NCBI GenBank assembly: GCA_030824495.1
Contig: JAVBXP010000028.1
Location: forward strand, 1 to 64,000
Direction: 5' to 3'
DNA: 64,000 nt
DNA from: a bacterium
GTDB taxonomy: Bacteria > Pseudomonadota > Alphaproteobacteria > Caulobacterales > Caulobacteraceae
Part shown: positions 54,901 to 64,000 of the stretch, piece after piece
Layout of the letters: the number at the start of each line of letters is the position of its first letter
Position numbering within the stretch: position 1 is the first letter of the stretch
Notes under the pieces: generated by a model
What the model saw: only the letters and a program-made list of their open reading frames with translations
Databases searched by the model: none
Told to the model about the DNA's origin: nothing
Translations under genes and position numbers: made by a program

Positions 54901-56511
54901 ATGAGCGCCATTCTCCTCGACCTGATTCAGCCGGTGGCGCCGATCTCGCCGCAGACTCTGGGGCAGGACGTTTACGACCGCTTTCAGGCCGAGCCTGAGA
55001 CCCTGGCCATTGCGGTCGTGGACGCTGAGGGGCGGCCCGTGGGCCTGGTGGAACGCAACGCGTTCTTCGTGGCCATGGCTGCGCACTATGGCCGGGCGCT
55101 CTACGGGCTGCGCCCGGTCTCGCTGTTGATGAATCCCAATCCCCTGACCGCCGAAGGCGACACCGACGTGGCGGAGTTCTGCGGCGAGGTGCTGGCCGAA
55201 CGCTCCGACGAGGTGATGAAGGGGTTCGTCGTGGTCAGCGGCGGCCGCTACGCCGGCGTCGGCTCCACCCTGTCGTTGCTGAAGGCGACCAGCGCCGCGA
55301 ACCGGGCTCACGCCGAAGAGATGACCCGCCTGGCCGAGACCCTCAATCAGGCGAGGCTGGAAGCCCAGAGCGCCCTGACCGCCAAGTCGCAGTTCTTGGC
55401 GGTGATGAGCCACGAGATCCGCACGCCGCTGAACGGTGTGCTGGCCATCGCCGACATCCTGCAGCGCAAGCTGAGCGATGTGAGCCTCCAGCCCTATGTG
55501 GCGACGATCCAAGACTCCGGCCAGACTTTGCTGCGCCTGCTGACCGATGCGCTTGACCTGACGCGGGCGGACGCCGGGCAACTGGAGCTGTCGGAGGACG
55601 GCTTCTGCGTGCCGGCCCTGCTCGACGACCTTGCCGCTCTCTGGTCGGCGCGGGCCGAACTGAAAGGGTTGAGCCTGGTCTTTTCCTATGACGGCGCCCC
55701 GGGCCAGTGGGCGTTGGGCGACGCGGTGCGGATCAAGCAGGTGTTCAATAACCTGATCGGCAACGCCCTGAAATTCACTCGGCAGGGCGGCGTCGAGGTG
55801 GCGCTGCGGGTGCGCCGAGAGGACATCCATGTCCACCTGGAGGGCGCGGTGCGCGACACCGGGGTCGGCATTCCCGACCACCGCCTGGCCACCATCTTTG
55901 AGCCCTTCAGCCAGACCGAGGCCGGCGTGCGCGAGGGCGGGGCAGGCTTGGGCCTGTCGATTTGCCGCCAACTGGTCGCCCAGATGGGCGGCACGATCGA
56001 GGCGCGCGGCAACGTCAGCGCCGGCACGACCTTCAGGTTTGAGTTCCCCTTGTTCGATGTGCCCGCGCCGACGGGCGAGGAAGCGGCGGTCGAGCCCGAC
56101 CTGACAGTGGCCGCGCCGGGCGGACTGCATGTCCTGATCGCCGATGACAACGCCACCAACCGGCTGGTGGCCGAGACTCTGTGCGCGATGTTCGGCTGCA
56201 CCTGCGAAACCGTCGAGGACGGCGAGCAGGCCGTCAGTGCGGCCGCCAGCGGCCGGTTCGATCTGGTGCTGATGGACATCAAGATGCCGAACCTTGATGG
56301 CGTCGGCGCCACCCGCCGCATCCGCGCGATGGCCGGCCCAGCCGCCCAGGTGCCGATCCTGGCGCTCACCGCCAACGCCGATCCCTGGGACGCAGCGAGC
56401 TATCTTTCCCAGGGAATGGACGGGGTGGTCGAGAAGCCGATCAAGGCCGAACGCCTGCTTACGGCCATCAACGCCGTGTTCGCCGATGAGACCCGGCGGG
56501 TGGCCGCCTGA
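54901..56511 (+). CDS. Hybrid sensor histidine kinase with CBS-like N-terminal domain
   Basis: A 536-residue soluble hybrid kinase. The first 130 residues look like a CBS pair (VVDAEGRPVGLVERNAFF, VVVSGGRYAGVGSTLSLL), a possible nucleotide sensor. A coiled coil precedes the phosphorylated His171 in AVMSHEIRTPLNG. The ATP-binding domain has NNLIGNALKFT (N box), DTGVGI and GAGLGLSICRQL (G boxes). The receiver at the end has Asp459 in LVLMDIKMPNLDG and Lys in VEKPIKAERLL. No transmembrane helix, so it acts in the cytoplasm. ATG 54901 with GGAAGG is used over a TTG 13 codons upstream. No cognate regulator is adjacent. Confidence 0.9.
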   Translation: MSAILLDLIQPVAPISPQTLGQDVYDRFQAEPETLAIAVVDAEGRPVGLVERNAFFVAMAAHYGRALYGLRPVSLLMNPNPLTAEGDTDVAEFCGEVLAERSDEVMKGFVVVSGGRYAGVGSTLSLLKATSAANRAHAEEMTRLAETLNQARLEAQSALTAKSQFLAVMSHEIRTPLNGVLAIADILQRKLSDVSLQPYVATIQDSGQTLLRLLTDALDLTRADAGQLELSEDGFCVPALLDDLAALWSARAELKGLSLVFSYDGAPGQWALGDAVRIKQVFNNLIGNALKFTRQGGVEVALRVRREDIHVHLEGAVRDTGVGIPDHRLATIFEPFSQTEAGVREGGAGLGLSICRQLVAQMGGTIEARGNVSAGTTFRFEFPLFDVPAPTGEEAAVEPDLTVAAPGGLHVLIADDNATNRLVAETLCAMFGCTCETVEDGEQAVSAAASGRFDLVLMDIKMPNLDGVGATRRIRAMAGPAAQVPILALTANADPWDAASYLSQGMDGVVEKPIKAERLLTAINAVFADETRRVAA

Positions 56512-56573
56512 GGTTGCGCGTGCCTGCGGCTTAGGCGAGGGTCTGCGCCTTCGAAGCGGCCGGGAGGGCGCAG

Positions 56574-57632
56574 ATGGCGGGCTACAAGGATCGGCTGCAG
56601 GCCGATCTGGACAGATGGATCGACCAGGGGCTGGTGCCGGCCGGCAATCGCACTGCGATCCTGTCCAGCGTGGCCGACGGCCGGCGCGTGGACGCCTCGG
56701 TGGCCCTGGCGGTGATCGGTGCTCTGCTGCTTGGCGTGGCCGCCATCGCCTTTATCGCCGCCAACTGGGACGTGATCCCGAGGCTGGCGCGGTTCGGCCT
56801 GGTCCTCTCGCTGTTCCTGGCCGTGATCGGCGCGGCGACCTGGTCGGCCAGGGACGGCGCGCGGCCGATCCTGACCAACACCTTGCTCAGCGTCGCGGCG
56901 CTGATCTATGCCGGCGCCATCGGCTTGACCGGGCAGATTTTCGACATCGCCGGCGACCCGCAGCGGGCGTTGCGCAGTGCCGGGCTGGCGGCGGCGCTAC
57001 TCGCTGTCGCCGGACGCTCCAGCGGCGCGGGCGTCGCGGCGCTGGCCCTGATCGGGCTTGGCGAGTTCGCCGGCGGATTTGAGACCGGAACCAGCCGCTG
57101 GCTGATCTTTGCCGCACCGGTCGGCATGGCCCTGGCATGGCTTTGGAATTCCAAGCCGCTGGCGCACATGGCGGCTCTCTCCCTGATCGTCGGATTGCTT
57201 TCGGCGCTGTCGTTCTATGAACAGACCTGGGGCGCGGCGGGCTTGATCGGCGGCGGCGTCGTGCTGGCTTGCCTAGCGGGCGCGGCGCGCCAGGCGCCCG
57301 ACCTGAGCACGGCGAACGTCTTCTTCCTGTGGTTTGTCTGGGGTGCGCTGGCGCTGTTCGCGGTCGGCGGCTTCGACGAGATCAAGGGCGGCTATCTGAT
57401 CGCTCACCGCGCCGCCTGGCTGGTGCTGGCGGCCGGCGTCATCGCGCTGGGCATGCACGACCGACAGAGCATGATCACGGCGGCGGGCGTGGTGGCGATG
57501 ATCGCCGGAGTCTGTACGATCCTGTTCGATCTTGGCCTTGGCCTGATGACGGCGGCGGGCCTGTTCGCCGCCTGCGCCCTGATCGCCCTGGTGGCGGGCT
57601 TCCTGACCCGCTCGCGCAAGGTGGCGGCATGA
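56574..57632 (+). CDS. DUF2157 membrane protein
   Basis: A 352-residue membrane protein with about ten helices after a cytoplasmic start YKDRLQADLDRWIDQGLVPAGNRTAILSSV. Residues ALAVIGALLLGVAAIAFIAANWDVIPRLARFG carry the DUF2157 signature. Function unknown. It overlaps the next gene by four bases (ATGA), as is usual for DUF2157 paired with a GDYXXLXY protein. Confidence 0.85.
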   Translation: MAGYKDRLQADLDRWIDQGLVPAGNRTAILSSVADGRRVDASVALAVIGALLLGVAAIAFIAANWDVIPRLARFGLVLSLFLAVIGAATWSARDGARPILTNTLLSVAALIYAGAIGLTGQIFDIAGDPQRALRSAGLAAALLAVAGRSSGAGVAALALIGLGEFAGGFETGTSRWLIFAAPVGMALAWLWNSKPLAHMAALSLIVGLLSALSFYEQTWGAAGLIGGGVVLACLAGAARQAPDLSTANVFFLWFVWGALALFAVGGFDEIKGGYLIAHRAAWLVLAAGVIALGMHDRQSMITAAGVVAMIAGVCTILFDLGLGLMTAAGLFAACALIALVAGFLTRSRKVAA

Positions 57633-58219
57633 TCAGACAGTTCCCCGCCCGCATCCTCGGCGCCGGCCTGCTGCTCGTCGCCATGCTCGTCGGTCTGGTC
57701 ATCTTCGAGAGCCGCGCCCGCACGGCCGGCAAGGAGGTGGTGCTGGCCATGGAGGCGATCGATCCGCGCAATTTGCTGACCGGCCACTATGTCTCGCTGC
57801 GCCTGACCCAGGCGCTGCCGCCTGGCCAATCCTGTCCGCCGCGCACCCAGCCCTTCAGCGAAGGCGGGTGGCTGGCCCTGCGCGCCGACGGCGCCCAGCA
57901 CCGCTTCGTGGGAGCTGGCCCGACGCGCGAGGCGGCCAAGGCCAGCGGTGGGGACGTGCTGATCCGGGGCGGGGTCTATTGCTCGCGGGTTGCGGTTGGC
58001 GAGGCCGGCCAGAGCCGCGAGGCGGTGACCCTCGATATCGGCGTTGATCGCTTCCACGCCGGCCAGGATCAGGCCGAGGCGATGGAAAGAGCTCTGCGCG
58101 ATCGCCGCGACCCGGCCGCCGCGCCGGCCTTTGCGGTGGTGTCGGTCGGAGATGACGGCCGCGCCCGCCTGAAGGGCGTCATCCTCGACGGCAAGCGGAC
58201 CGATCTGGACTGGTGGTGA
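57629..58219 (+). CDS. GDYXXLXY-domain protein
   Basis: A 196-residue protein with one N-terminal helix and a periplasmic domain. The expected signature Gly-Asp-Tyr-x-x-Leu-x-Tyr is degenerate: TGHYVSLRL, so Asp is His and the last Tyr is Leu. It is paired with DUF2157, the usual neighbour, and the two are translationally coupled. Role unknown. The 3' end lies 2 bp from convergent mutL. Confidence 0.8.
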   Translation: MIRQFPARILGAGLLLVAMLVGLVIFESRARTAGKEVVLAMEAIDPRNLLTGHYVSLRLTQALPPGQSCPPRTQPFSEGGWLALRADGAQHRFVGAGPTREAAKASGGDVLIRGGVYCSRVAVGEAGQSREAVTLDIGVDRFHAGQDQAEAMERALRDRRDPAAAPAFAVVSVGDDGRARLKGVILDGKRTDLDWW

Positions 58220-58221
58220 GC

Positions 58222-60087
58222 CTACCGCCGCCCGAAAAGCCGCTCGATGTCGGCGAGTTTCAGCTCCACATAGGTCGGGCGGCCGTGGTTGCATTGGCCT
58301 GAGTGAGGCGTGGCCTCCATCTGGCGCAGCAGGGCGTTCATCTCTGGCGCGTTCAGCCGGCGCCCGGCGCGGACCGAGCCGTGGCAGGCCATGGTGGAGC
58401 ACACCTCTTCCAGCCGTTCCTTCAGCGCCAGGGCCTGGCCGTTCTCGGCCAGATCGTCGGCGATGTCGCGGATCAGGCCGGCGACGTCGGTCTCGCCCAG
58501 CAGGGCAGGGGTTTCGCGCACCAGGATCGCGCCGGGACCAAAGGCCTCGACCATCAGGCCGAGCGCGGCCAGCTCGTCGGCGCGGGCGGCGACCCGCTCG
58601 GCCTCGGCGGGATCGAGTTCGACCACCTCGGGCAGCAGCAGAACTTGGCGCGAGACGCCGCCCTGCGCCATCTCCACCTTCATCCGTTCGTAGACCAGCC
58701 GCTCGTGGGCCGCGTGTTGATCGACGATCACGACGCCGTCCCGGGTCTGGGCCACGATGTAGGTCTCGTGCACCTGGGCGCGGGCCGCTCCCAGCGGAAA
58801 GTCTACCGGATCGAAGGCCACCGACGGCGCCGGAGCCTCGTGAAGCCCTGGCTGCTGGTTGTAGGACGTGGCGCTGGGCCAGTCCTGAGCCGGCTCCGCG
58901 CGGGCCGAGACCTCAGTCAGGCCGGGGATGGTCTGGGCGGCGGCCTGGGCGTTCTGCGCCCAACCACCCATCTGCCAAGCGGAGAAACCTTGAGCAGATG
59001 GAGCTTGCGGCGACCAGCCTGGACGCAGGTTGTTCAAGGTTTCGCTGGCGACGGTGGTGGCGGCCCGGTGCCCGGCGCCGGCCAGGACGTGACGCAGACC
59101 GCCGACGATCAGGCCGCGCACCAGGGCCGGATCGCGGAACCGCACCTCGGCCTTGGCCGGATGGACGTTGACGTCGACATAGCTGGGATCGACCTCAAGA
59201 TAGAGCGCCACCAGCGGGTGGCGGTCGCGGGCCAGGAAGTCGGCATAGGCGCCGCGTAGCGCGCCTTGCAACAGGCGGTCGCGCACCGGCCGGCCGTTCA
59301 CGAACAGGTACTGGTGAGCCGAGTTGCCGCGATTATAGGTCGGCAGTCCGGCGAACCCGGTCAGCCGCACGCCCTCGCGTTCATGATCGATGGCCAGGGC
59401 GTTTTCAGAGAACTCCCGTCCCATGATCGCCGACAAGCGGGCCAGGCGACCATCAGGCCCCTTGCTCTCCGCCGGCAGGCGCAGGGTGCGGCGACCGTCC
59501 AGATCCAGGGCGAACGACACATCCTCATGCGCCATGGCCTGGCGCTTGATCTCGTCGGCGATCGACAGCGCCTCGGACCGCTCGGACTTCATGAATTTCA
59601 GGCGGGCGGGGGTGGCGTAGAACAGGTCACGCACCTCGACCCGGGCCCCATGCGGGCCAGGGAAGCCAGACGGCGAGACCGCGCCGACCGCGCCGCCTTC
59701 GACCAGTATGGCGTGGGCGTCGGCCGATCCCTTGGCCCGCGAGGAAATCGACAACCGGGCCACCGAGCCGATCGAGGGCAGGGCTTCGCCTCGGAAACCG
59801 AGGGTGGAGATGTGCAACAGGTCGTAGTCGCCGGCGTCATCGGGGCTGAGCTTGGAGGTCGCATGGCGCTCAATGGCCAGCGCCAGTTCGTCGGCCGAGA
59901 GGCCCGAACCGTCGTCGGCGACCAGGATGCGGGTCAGCCCACCGCCGTCGGCCTGCACCTCGATGGAACGAGAACCGGCGTCCAAAGCGTTTTCCACCAG
60001 TTCCTTCACGGCGCTGGCGGGACGTTCGACCACCTCGCCGGCGGCGATGCGGTTCACGGTCTCTGGGGGAAGGCGGCGTATAGGCAT
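58222..60087 (-). CDS. mutL: DNA mismatch repair protein MutL
   Basis: A 621-residue MutL. ATPase motifs are [18 protein letters not shown] and [11 protein letters not shown]. The C-terminal domain has the endonuclease motif [25 protein letters not shown] and [12 protein letters not shown], so this is a nicking-type MutL, expected in bacteria without MutH. The ATG at 60087 ([20 protein letters not shown]) is preferred over a GTG two codons earlier. Divergent from the TraB/GumN-like gene. Confidence 0.96.
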   Translation of the reverse strand: MPIRRLPPETVNRIAAGEVVERPASAVKELVENALDAGSRSIEVQADGGGLTRILVADDGSGLSADELALAIERHATSKLSPDDAGDYDLLHISTLGFRGEALPSIGSVARLSISSRAKGSADAHAILVEGGAVGAVSPSGFPGPHGARVEVRDLFYATPARLKFMKSERSEALSIADEIKRQAMAHEDVSFALDLDGRRTLRLPAESKGPDGRLARLSAIMGREFSENALAIDHEREGVRLTGFAGLPTYNRGNSAHQYLFVNGRPVRDRLLQGALRGAYADFLARDRHPLVALYLEVDPSYVDVNVHPAKAEVRFRDPALVRGLIVGGLRHVLAGAGHRAATTVASETLNNLRPGWSPQAPSAQGFSAWQMGGWAQNAQAAAQTIPGLTEVSARAEPAQDWPSATSYNQQPGLHEAPAPSVAFDPVDFPLGAARAQVHETYIVAQTRDGVVIVDQHAAHERLVYERMKVEMAQGGVSRQVLLLPEVVELDPAEAERVAARADELAALGLMVEAFGPGAILVRETPALLGETDVAGLIRDIADDLAENGQALALKERLEEVCSTMACHGSVRAGRRLNAPEMNALLRQMEATPHSGQCNHGRPTYVELKLADIERLFGRR

Positions 60088-60151
60088 GGTCACGCTTTGG
60101 TTAGGCCGTCACTATATGGCGATTCCGGGGGGCAGTCTGGAAGGTGACTTC

Positions 60152-61138
60152 GTGAAACGCGTCCTCGGCAGAGCGCTTGCCGCCGCTCTCTTCGCATCGG
60201 CTGCTCCAGCCCCACTGGTGGCTCAGGTTCCGCTTACGCCGAGCGCGCAGCTTCCTGCCGGCGCCGTCGATCCCAACGAGACCCTGGTCGAGGAACTGGT
60301 CGTGACCGCGCGGCTGCCTGGGCCGGCCTGGTGGCGGGTCTCTGACGGCGACTCGACGGTCTATGTCCTGGGTGCGCCGACCGTGGCGCCCAAGCGTCAG
60401 CAGTGGGATCAACTACAATTCAACCGCCGCCTGGAAGGCGCCAATGCGGTGATCTTGCCGTTCACGGGGCTGAAGGTGAAGCTGGCCGGCGCGCCGGGCG
60501 CGGCGATTAGCTACCTGCGCTTGAAGTCGAGCAAGCCGTTCGAGGACGGCCTGGATCCGGCGCAGCGCGAACGGTTCGCCGCCGTACGGACAAAGCTCGG
60601 TCAGCCGGCCGATCACTACAAGACCAACCATCCACTAGCCGCGGCCCTGATGCTTACTGACGACTATCGGGAGAAGGAGGGGCTGACGACCGCCGACCCC
60701 ACCAAACTGATCAAGCTGCTGGCCCAGCGCAGCGGCGTGAAGATCGTGCAGCATTCCTACGACCTCGGCCCGTTGCTGGGCGCTGTAACCCGCACCTCGA
60801 AGGCCGCAGGCTCCGCCTGCCTGGACGAGGTTATGGGTGAGATCGAATCTGGCCCGGGCCGGACACTGGCCGCCTCGCGGGCCTGGGCGAGCGGCGACGT
60901 CGGTGGGGCCCTGGGCACCGAGCGCAGCTATGAGCGGTGCATCGCCGTCACACCGGGGGCGCTGACCTTCGACGCCCGGGTGAAGCGCGACCTGACAAAC
61001 GACATTGAAGCAGCCCTGAAGACACCGGGGCACGCGATCGCCGTGGCCCCGTTGCGGACCCTGCTGGCCCAGGGCGGCGTGCTCGATCAGCTACGCGCCA
61101 AGGGCTACGAAGTGAAGACGCCTGGAGATGAGGATTGA
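60152..61138 (+). CDS. TraB/GumN family exported protein
   Basis: A 328-residue protein with a signal peptide (MKRVLGRALAAALFASAAPAPLVAQ). STVYVLGAPTVAPKRQQWD resembles the TraB/GumN start, though the usual GT-HGS residues are altered; a second part KTPGHAIAVAPLRTLLAQGGVLDQLRAKGYEV fits the typical end. GTG 60152 after GGAAGG is preferred to ATG 60116. TraB proteins are often thought to be inactive or metal-dependent proteases. Confidence 0.72.
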   Translation: MKRVLGRALAAALFASAAPAPLVAQVPLTPSAQLPAGAVDPNETLVEELVVTARLPGPAWWRVSDGDSTVYVLGAPTVAPKRQQWDQLQFNRRLEGANAVILPFTGLKVKLAGAPGAAISYLRLKSSKPFEDGLDPAQRERFAAVRTKLGQPADHYKTNHPLAAALMLTDDYREKEGLTTADPTKLIKLLAQRSGVKIVQHSYDLGPLLGAVTRTSKAAGSACLDEVMGEIESGPGRTLAASRAWASGDVGGALGTERSYERCIAVTPGALTFDARVKRDLTNDIEAALKTPGHAIAVAPLRTLLAQGGVLDQLRAKGYEVKTPGDED

Positions 61139-61147
61139 GATCGAAAG

Positions 61148-61172
61148 TTCCTCTCCCCGCCGGGGAGAGGAA
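61148..61172. repeat. CCTCTCCCC hairpin
   Basis: CCTCTCCCCG/CGGGGAGAGG palindrome between the convergent TraB-like and DUF3035 genes; same type as the long repeat at 41.2 kb. Confidence 0.6.
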
Positions 61173-61185
61173 TAGATCGTGGAGC

Positions 61186-61749
61186 CTACAGGCCCGGAAG
61201 TTTGATGCGCGATTGCTTCTCGCGCGAGATGACGACGGCGCCGCCGCCGGTCAGCGGCTTGACGCGGTCTTCTTCAGCGGCCGGATCGATCGGGGCGGGG
61301 ACGTTGTCGGCCGCCGCGGCGGTCGAGGCCGCGCTCGGCTGACCGTTGTTCCAGAACATAACCTTGTCGGCGAACGACTTTTCCTTGTGCGCCAGGGCGC
61401 CGGTTTCGTCATCGACGACGTAGCGGATCAACGGGTCGGCCTTGTCGGCGCCGGCCTTGGCGACCAACGCCTTTTCGCCGTCCGAGCGAGCCTGGGCCTC
61501 GCGTTGGCCGAGCAGGGCCACGCGCGCGGCGCTTTCCGGCTGCAGTTCTTGCGGGCGCGGTTCGCCGGGAGCCGGCGGGCGCAGGGCATAGTCAGGCGGC
61601 ACGACGAGCGGCGCCTTGGACACGACGCGGAATTCGTCGGGCGTGACCTTGCTCATGCCGAGCGCATTGCGGGTCGAGCTGCAGCTGGAGAGACCCACGC
61701 CGGCGGCCGCCACCAGAGCGGTCGCGACAAGCACACGGTTCAGACTCAT
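61186..61749 (-). CDS. DUF3035 lipoprotein
   Basis: A 187-residue lipoprotein with lipobox GLSSC after a short signal peptide. The DUF3035 signature is the stretch SKVTPDEFRVVSKAPLVVPPDYALRPPAPGEPRPQ. The ATG at 61749 follows GGAG. It lies 76 bp downstream of lspA, whose product would process its signal peptide. Function unknown. Confidence 0.85.
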   Translation of the reverse strand: MSLNRVLVATALVAAAGVGLSSCSSTRNALGMSKVTPDEFRVVSKAPLVVPPDYALRPPAPGEPRPQELQPESAARVALLGQREAQARSDGEKALVAKAGADKADPLIRYVVDDETGALAHKEKSFADKVMFWNNGQPSAASTAAAADNVPAPIDPAAEEDRVKPLTGGGAVVISREKQSRIKLPGL

Positions 61750-61825
61750 GTAACGAAGCTCCGAAAGCCGCCCCTGGCGGTGAGGGATGGTTGAATAGCG
61801 CATAGGGCGATACCCGCCAATGCGA

Positions 61826-62311
61826 TTAAGACGCCGATTCCTTACGCATGGAATCGAGCAATAAGAAGACCACGCCGATCGTGATGGCGCTGTCGGCCAC
61901 GTTGAATACCCAGGGGAAGAACCCCAGGCGTTGGAAATCGAGGAAGTCGGCGACTGCACCGAAGCGGATGCGGTCGATGACATTGCCCAGCGCCCCGCCG
62001 ATCACTAGGCCGAGGCCCACGGCCATGAACGGCCGTTCGGCCTTGCGAGCCCAGACCGCCAGCACGATGGCCACGATCACCGAGAAGGCCGCCAGCAGCC
62101 AGCGGACCAGGTCGGCGTCGGCCCGGAACAGGCCGAAGCTGACGCCGCGGTTCCAGACCATGGTCAGTGAGAACGGTCCGGCGATCGGCACCGAGAAGCG
62201 CGACGGCAGGTCGTAGACGAACAGGATCCAGTGCTTGGACAACTGGTCGGCGACGATGACGAAGGCGGCCAGGGCGTAGGCCGTCCAGCCCAGTTTCGTG
62301 ACTGACTTCAT
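61826..62311 (-). CDS. lspA: Lipoprotein signal peptidase II
   Basis: A 161-residue inner-membrane aspartic protease with four helices that cleaves lipoprotein signal peptides. Catalytic aspartates are in GGALGNVIDRIRFGAVADFLDF and FNVADSAITIG. The ATG at 62311 is 2 bp after ileS, giving an ileS-lspA operon as in many bacteria. Confidence 0.95.
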   Translation of the reverse strand: MKSVTKLGWTAYALAAFVIVADQLSKHWILFVYDLPSRFSVPIAGPFSLTMVWNRGVSFGLFRADADLVRWLLAAFSVIVAIVLAVWARKAERPFMAVGLGLVIGGALGNVIDRIRFGAVADFLDFQRLGFFPWVFNVADSAITIGVVFLLLDSMRKESAS

Positions 62312-62313
62312 GC

Positions 62314-64000
62314 TCAAGCCCGAACCGCGTCCCAGGCCGCGACCGCCTCTGCGTCCCGCAGGCTGAGGTCGGGATAGCGAGGATCGGAACCGACTTCCGG
62401 CAGGATGCGCCACGAGCGTGCGCACTTCTTGCCTTCCGCCCGCAAAGGTTCGACCGCGACGCCAGGAACGTCGGCGAGGACGAATGCGCCGGCCGGACCT
62501 TCGCCCGCCATGAGGGTCGCCTGGCTGGTGCGGAACACCTCCGCGGCGTCGAGGCCGGCGAAGGCCGCGAGCAGGTCGGCGTCGGCCACGTAGACGCGTG
62601 GCGCTGCTTCCAGGGCCGCGCCCATGCGCTTTTCACGCCGCTCGACCTCGAGCGCGCCGGTGACGACCGACGTCACCTGCTGGACCTTGGCCCAGCGAGC
62701 GGCCTCGGCGTCGTTTCGCCAGTCTGCCGGGGTTTCCGGGATCACCCGCATGCAGTTGGAATGGGCGTCCGGGTAGCGCAGGGTCCAGGCCTCTTCCATC
62801 GTGAAAGGCATCAACGGGGCGAGCCAGGCGGTGAGCCGTTCGAACGCAGCGTCCATCACGGTGCGCGCCGCGCGCCGACGAAGTTCGCCGGGCTGGTCGC
62901 AATAGAGGCTGTCACGGCGGATGTCGAAGAACAGCGACGACAGGTCGGTCTGGCAGAACTCGATGATCGGACGGATCACGTCCTGGAACACGTAGCCTTC
63001 GTAGGCGGCGCGAACCTGGCCATCCAGTTCCCACAGCCGGTGCAGGACGAACCGCTCCAGCGGCGGCATCTGCTCCAGCTCCACCGCCTCGTCAGGCGAA
63101 TAGTCGGCCAGGGCGCCCAGCATGTAGCGCACGGTGTTGCGGAGCTTGCGGTAGGCGTCGGAGGTCGTCTGCAGCACGGTCTTGCCGATGCGGCTGTCGT
63201 CCGAATAGTCGATCATCGCGGCCCACAGCCGGATGATCTCGGCGCCGGACTCGCGGATCACCACCTCGGGATCGACCACGTTGCCCTTGGACTTCGACAT
63301 CTTCTCGCCGGCCTCGTCCATGGTGAAGCCGTGGGTGAGGATAGCGTCGTAGGGCGCGCGGCCGCGGGTGCCGGAGCTTTCCAGCAGCGAGGACTGGAAC
63401 CAGCCGCGATGCTGGTCGGAGCCTTCCAGATAGAGGTCGGCCGGCCAGCGGGTGTGCTCGCGATTTTCGAGCGTGAAGGCGTGGGTCGATCCGCTGTCGA
63501 ACCAGACGTCGAGAATGTCGTCGATCTTCTCGAAGCGGTCCGGATCGTGGCTGCCCAGGAAGTCGGTGACCGGGCGGTTGAACCAGGCGTCAGCGCCCTC
63601 GGCCTTGATGGCCTCGACGATCCTGCGATCGACTTCCGGGTCGTGCAGCGGGTGGTTCGTCTCCTTGTCGACGAACATGGCCAGCGGCGCGCCCCAGGCG
63701 CGTTGCCGGCTGATCAGCCAGTCGGGACGGCTCTCGACCATCGAGCGGATGCGGTTCTTGCCGCCGGCCGGATAGAAGGCCGTCGCCTCGATGGATTCCA
63801 GCGCCGTCTCGCGCAGGGTCCGGCCGCCGTTGGCGGGGGTGTCGATCGGCTCATCCATGCGGATGAACCACTGCGGCGTGTTGCGGAAGATCACCGGCGC
63901 CTTCGAGCGCCAGGAGTGCGGATAGGAGTGCTCCATCCGGCCGCGGGCCAGCAAGCGCCCGGCCTCGATCAGCTTGTCCATGACCGCGCCGTTGGCCGGT
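62314..64000 (-). CDS. ileS: Isoleucyl-tRNA synthetase, C-terminal part (runs off the window)
   Basis: The 3' portion of ileS, about 562 residues, cut at the right edge. The frame is open to base 64000, so the true start is outside. It shows SYPHSWRSKAPVIFRNTPQWFI, WDVWFDSGSTHAF-like FDSGSTHAFTLENR, the ATP-binding KMSKSKGN in GEKMSKSKGNVVDPEV, an anticodon-binding domain and a Zn-free short tail. An editing domain would lie upstream. Confidence 0.97.
   Translation of the reverse strand, partial: PANGAVMDKLIEAGRLLARGRMEHSYPHSWRSKAPVIFRNTPQWFIRMDEPIDTPANGGRTLRETALESIEATAFYPAGGKNRIRSMVESRPDWLISRQRAWGAPLAMFVDKETNHPLHDPEVDRRIVEAIKAEGADAWFNRPVTDFLGSHDPDRFEKIDDILDVWFDSGSTHAFTLENREHTRWPADLYLEGSDQHRGWFQSSLLESSGTRGRAPYDAILTHGFTMDEAGEKMSKSKGNVVDPEVVIRESGAEIIRLWAAMIDYSDDSRIGKTVLQTTSDAYRKLRNTVRYMLGALADYSPDEAVELEQMPPLERFVLHRLWELDGQVRAAYEGYVFQDVIRPIIEFCQTDLSSLFFDIRRDSLYCDQPGELRRRAARTVMDAAFERLTAWLAPLMPFTMEEAWTLRYPDAHSNCMRVIPETPADWRNDAEAARWAKVQQVTSVVTGALEVERREKRMGAALEAAPRVYVADADLLAAFAGLDAAEVFRTSQATLMAGEGPAGAFVLADVPGVAVEPLRAEGKKCARSWRILPEVGSDPRYPDLSLRDAEAVAAWDAVRA

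Overview
The window is 64 kb of GC-rich, densely packed alphaproteobacterial chromosome, most likely from the Caulobacteraceae (Caulobacter or Phenylobacterium type). The evidence is a DUF1192 gene followed by a DUF1465/RcdA gene, the order DUF4164 - zapA - 6S RNA - 5-formyltetrahydrofolate cyclo-ligase, an alphaproteobacterial-type L31, and a CIRCE-controlled groESL. Most genes are chromosomal housekeeping. No rRNA, tRNA, insertion sequence, phage or CRISPR array was seen.

Layout. 0-10.8 kb: a giant alpha-2-macroglobulin, a GabD-type aldehyde dehydrogenase, a small ORF, an M2 peptidyl-dipeptidase and a TadG-like von Willebrand protein carrying an FCCH-like insert. 10.8-17.5 kb: four tandem GPH-family sugar:cation symporters on the minus strand, with the 3' stub and terminator of a lost TonB-dependent receptor just upstream. 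17.5-24.9 kb: quinone oxidoreductase, DUF1192/rcdA, a GIY-YIG gene inside palindromic repeats, rpmE, an MsbA-like ABC exporter, a glycerophosphodiesterase, suhB and thiE. 24.9-28.5 kb: a cyanide-insensitive-type bd oxidase (cydA, cydB and a DUF2474 small subunit) divergent from bfd and bacterioferritin, with a Fur-like palindrome between them.

28.5-38.8 kb: a second repeat-embedded GIY-YIG gene, an MHS transporter, the gap-pgk-fba glycolysis/Calvin-type cluster, an MliC-like lipoprotein and purT-tkt. 38.8-45.8 kb: division and one-carbon genes with 6S RNA, YmdB, an EF-hand protein, groESL and small proteins. 45.8-53.4 kb: acyl-CoA dehydrogenase, TSUP permease, GNAT, SDR, tadA divergent from an RluB-type pseudouridine synthase with a very long Ser-Gly-Pro-Pro-Arg tail, rsmD and a YjhX-family gene. 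53.4-64 kb: a MerR-ATPase fusion, an AT-rich promoter island, a CBS-hybrid histidine kinase, DUF2157/GDYXXLXY membrane proteins, mutL, a TraB/GumN protein, a DUF3035 lipoprotein, lspA and the 3' part of ileS.

The most unusual points are the MerR-ATPase fusion, the receptor scar beside the transporter array, the phage-like FCCH insert in the Tad protein, two GIY-YIG genes embedded in a family of REP-like palindromes, and the repetitive RluB tail. I do not see one complete multi-gene system that I could confidently call new.
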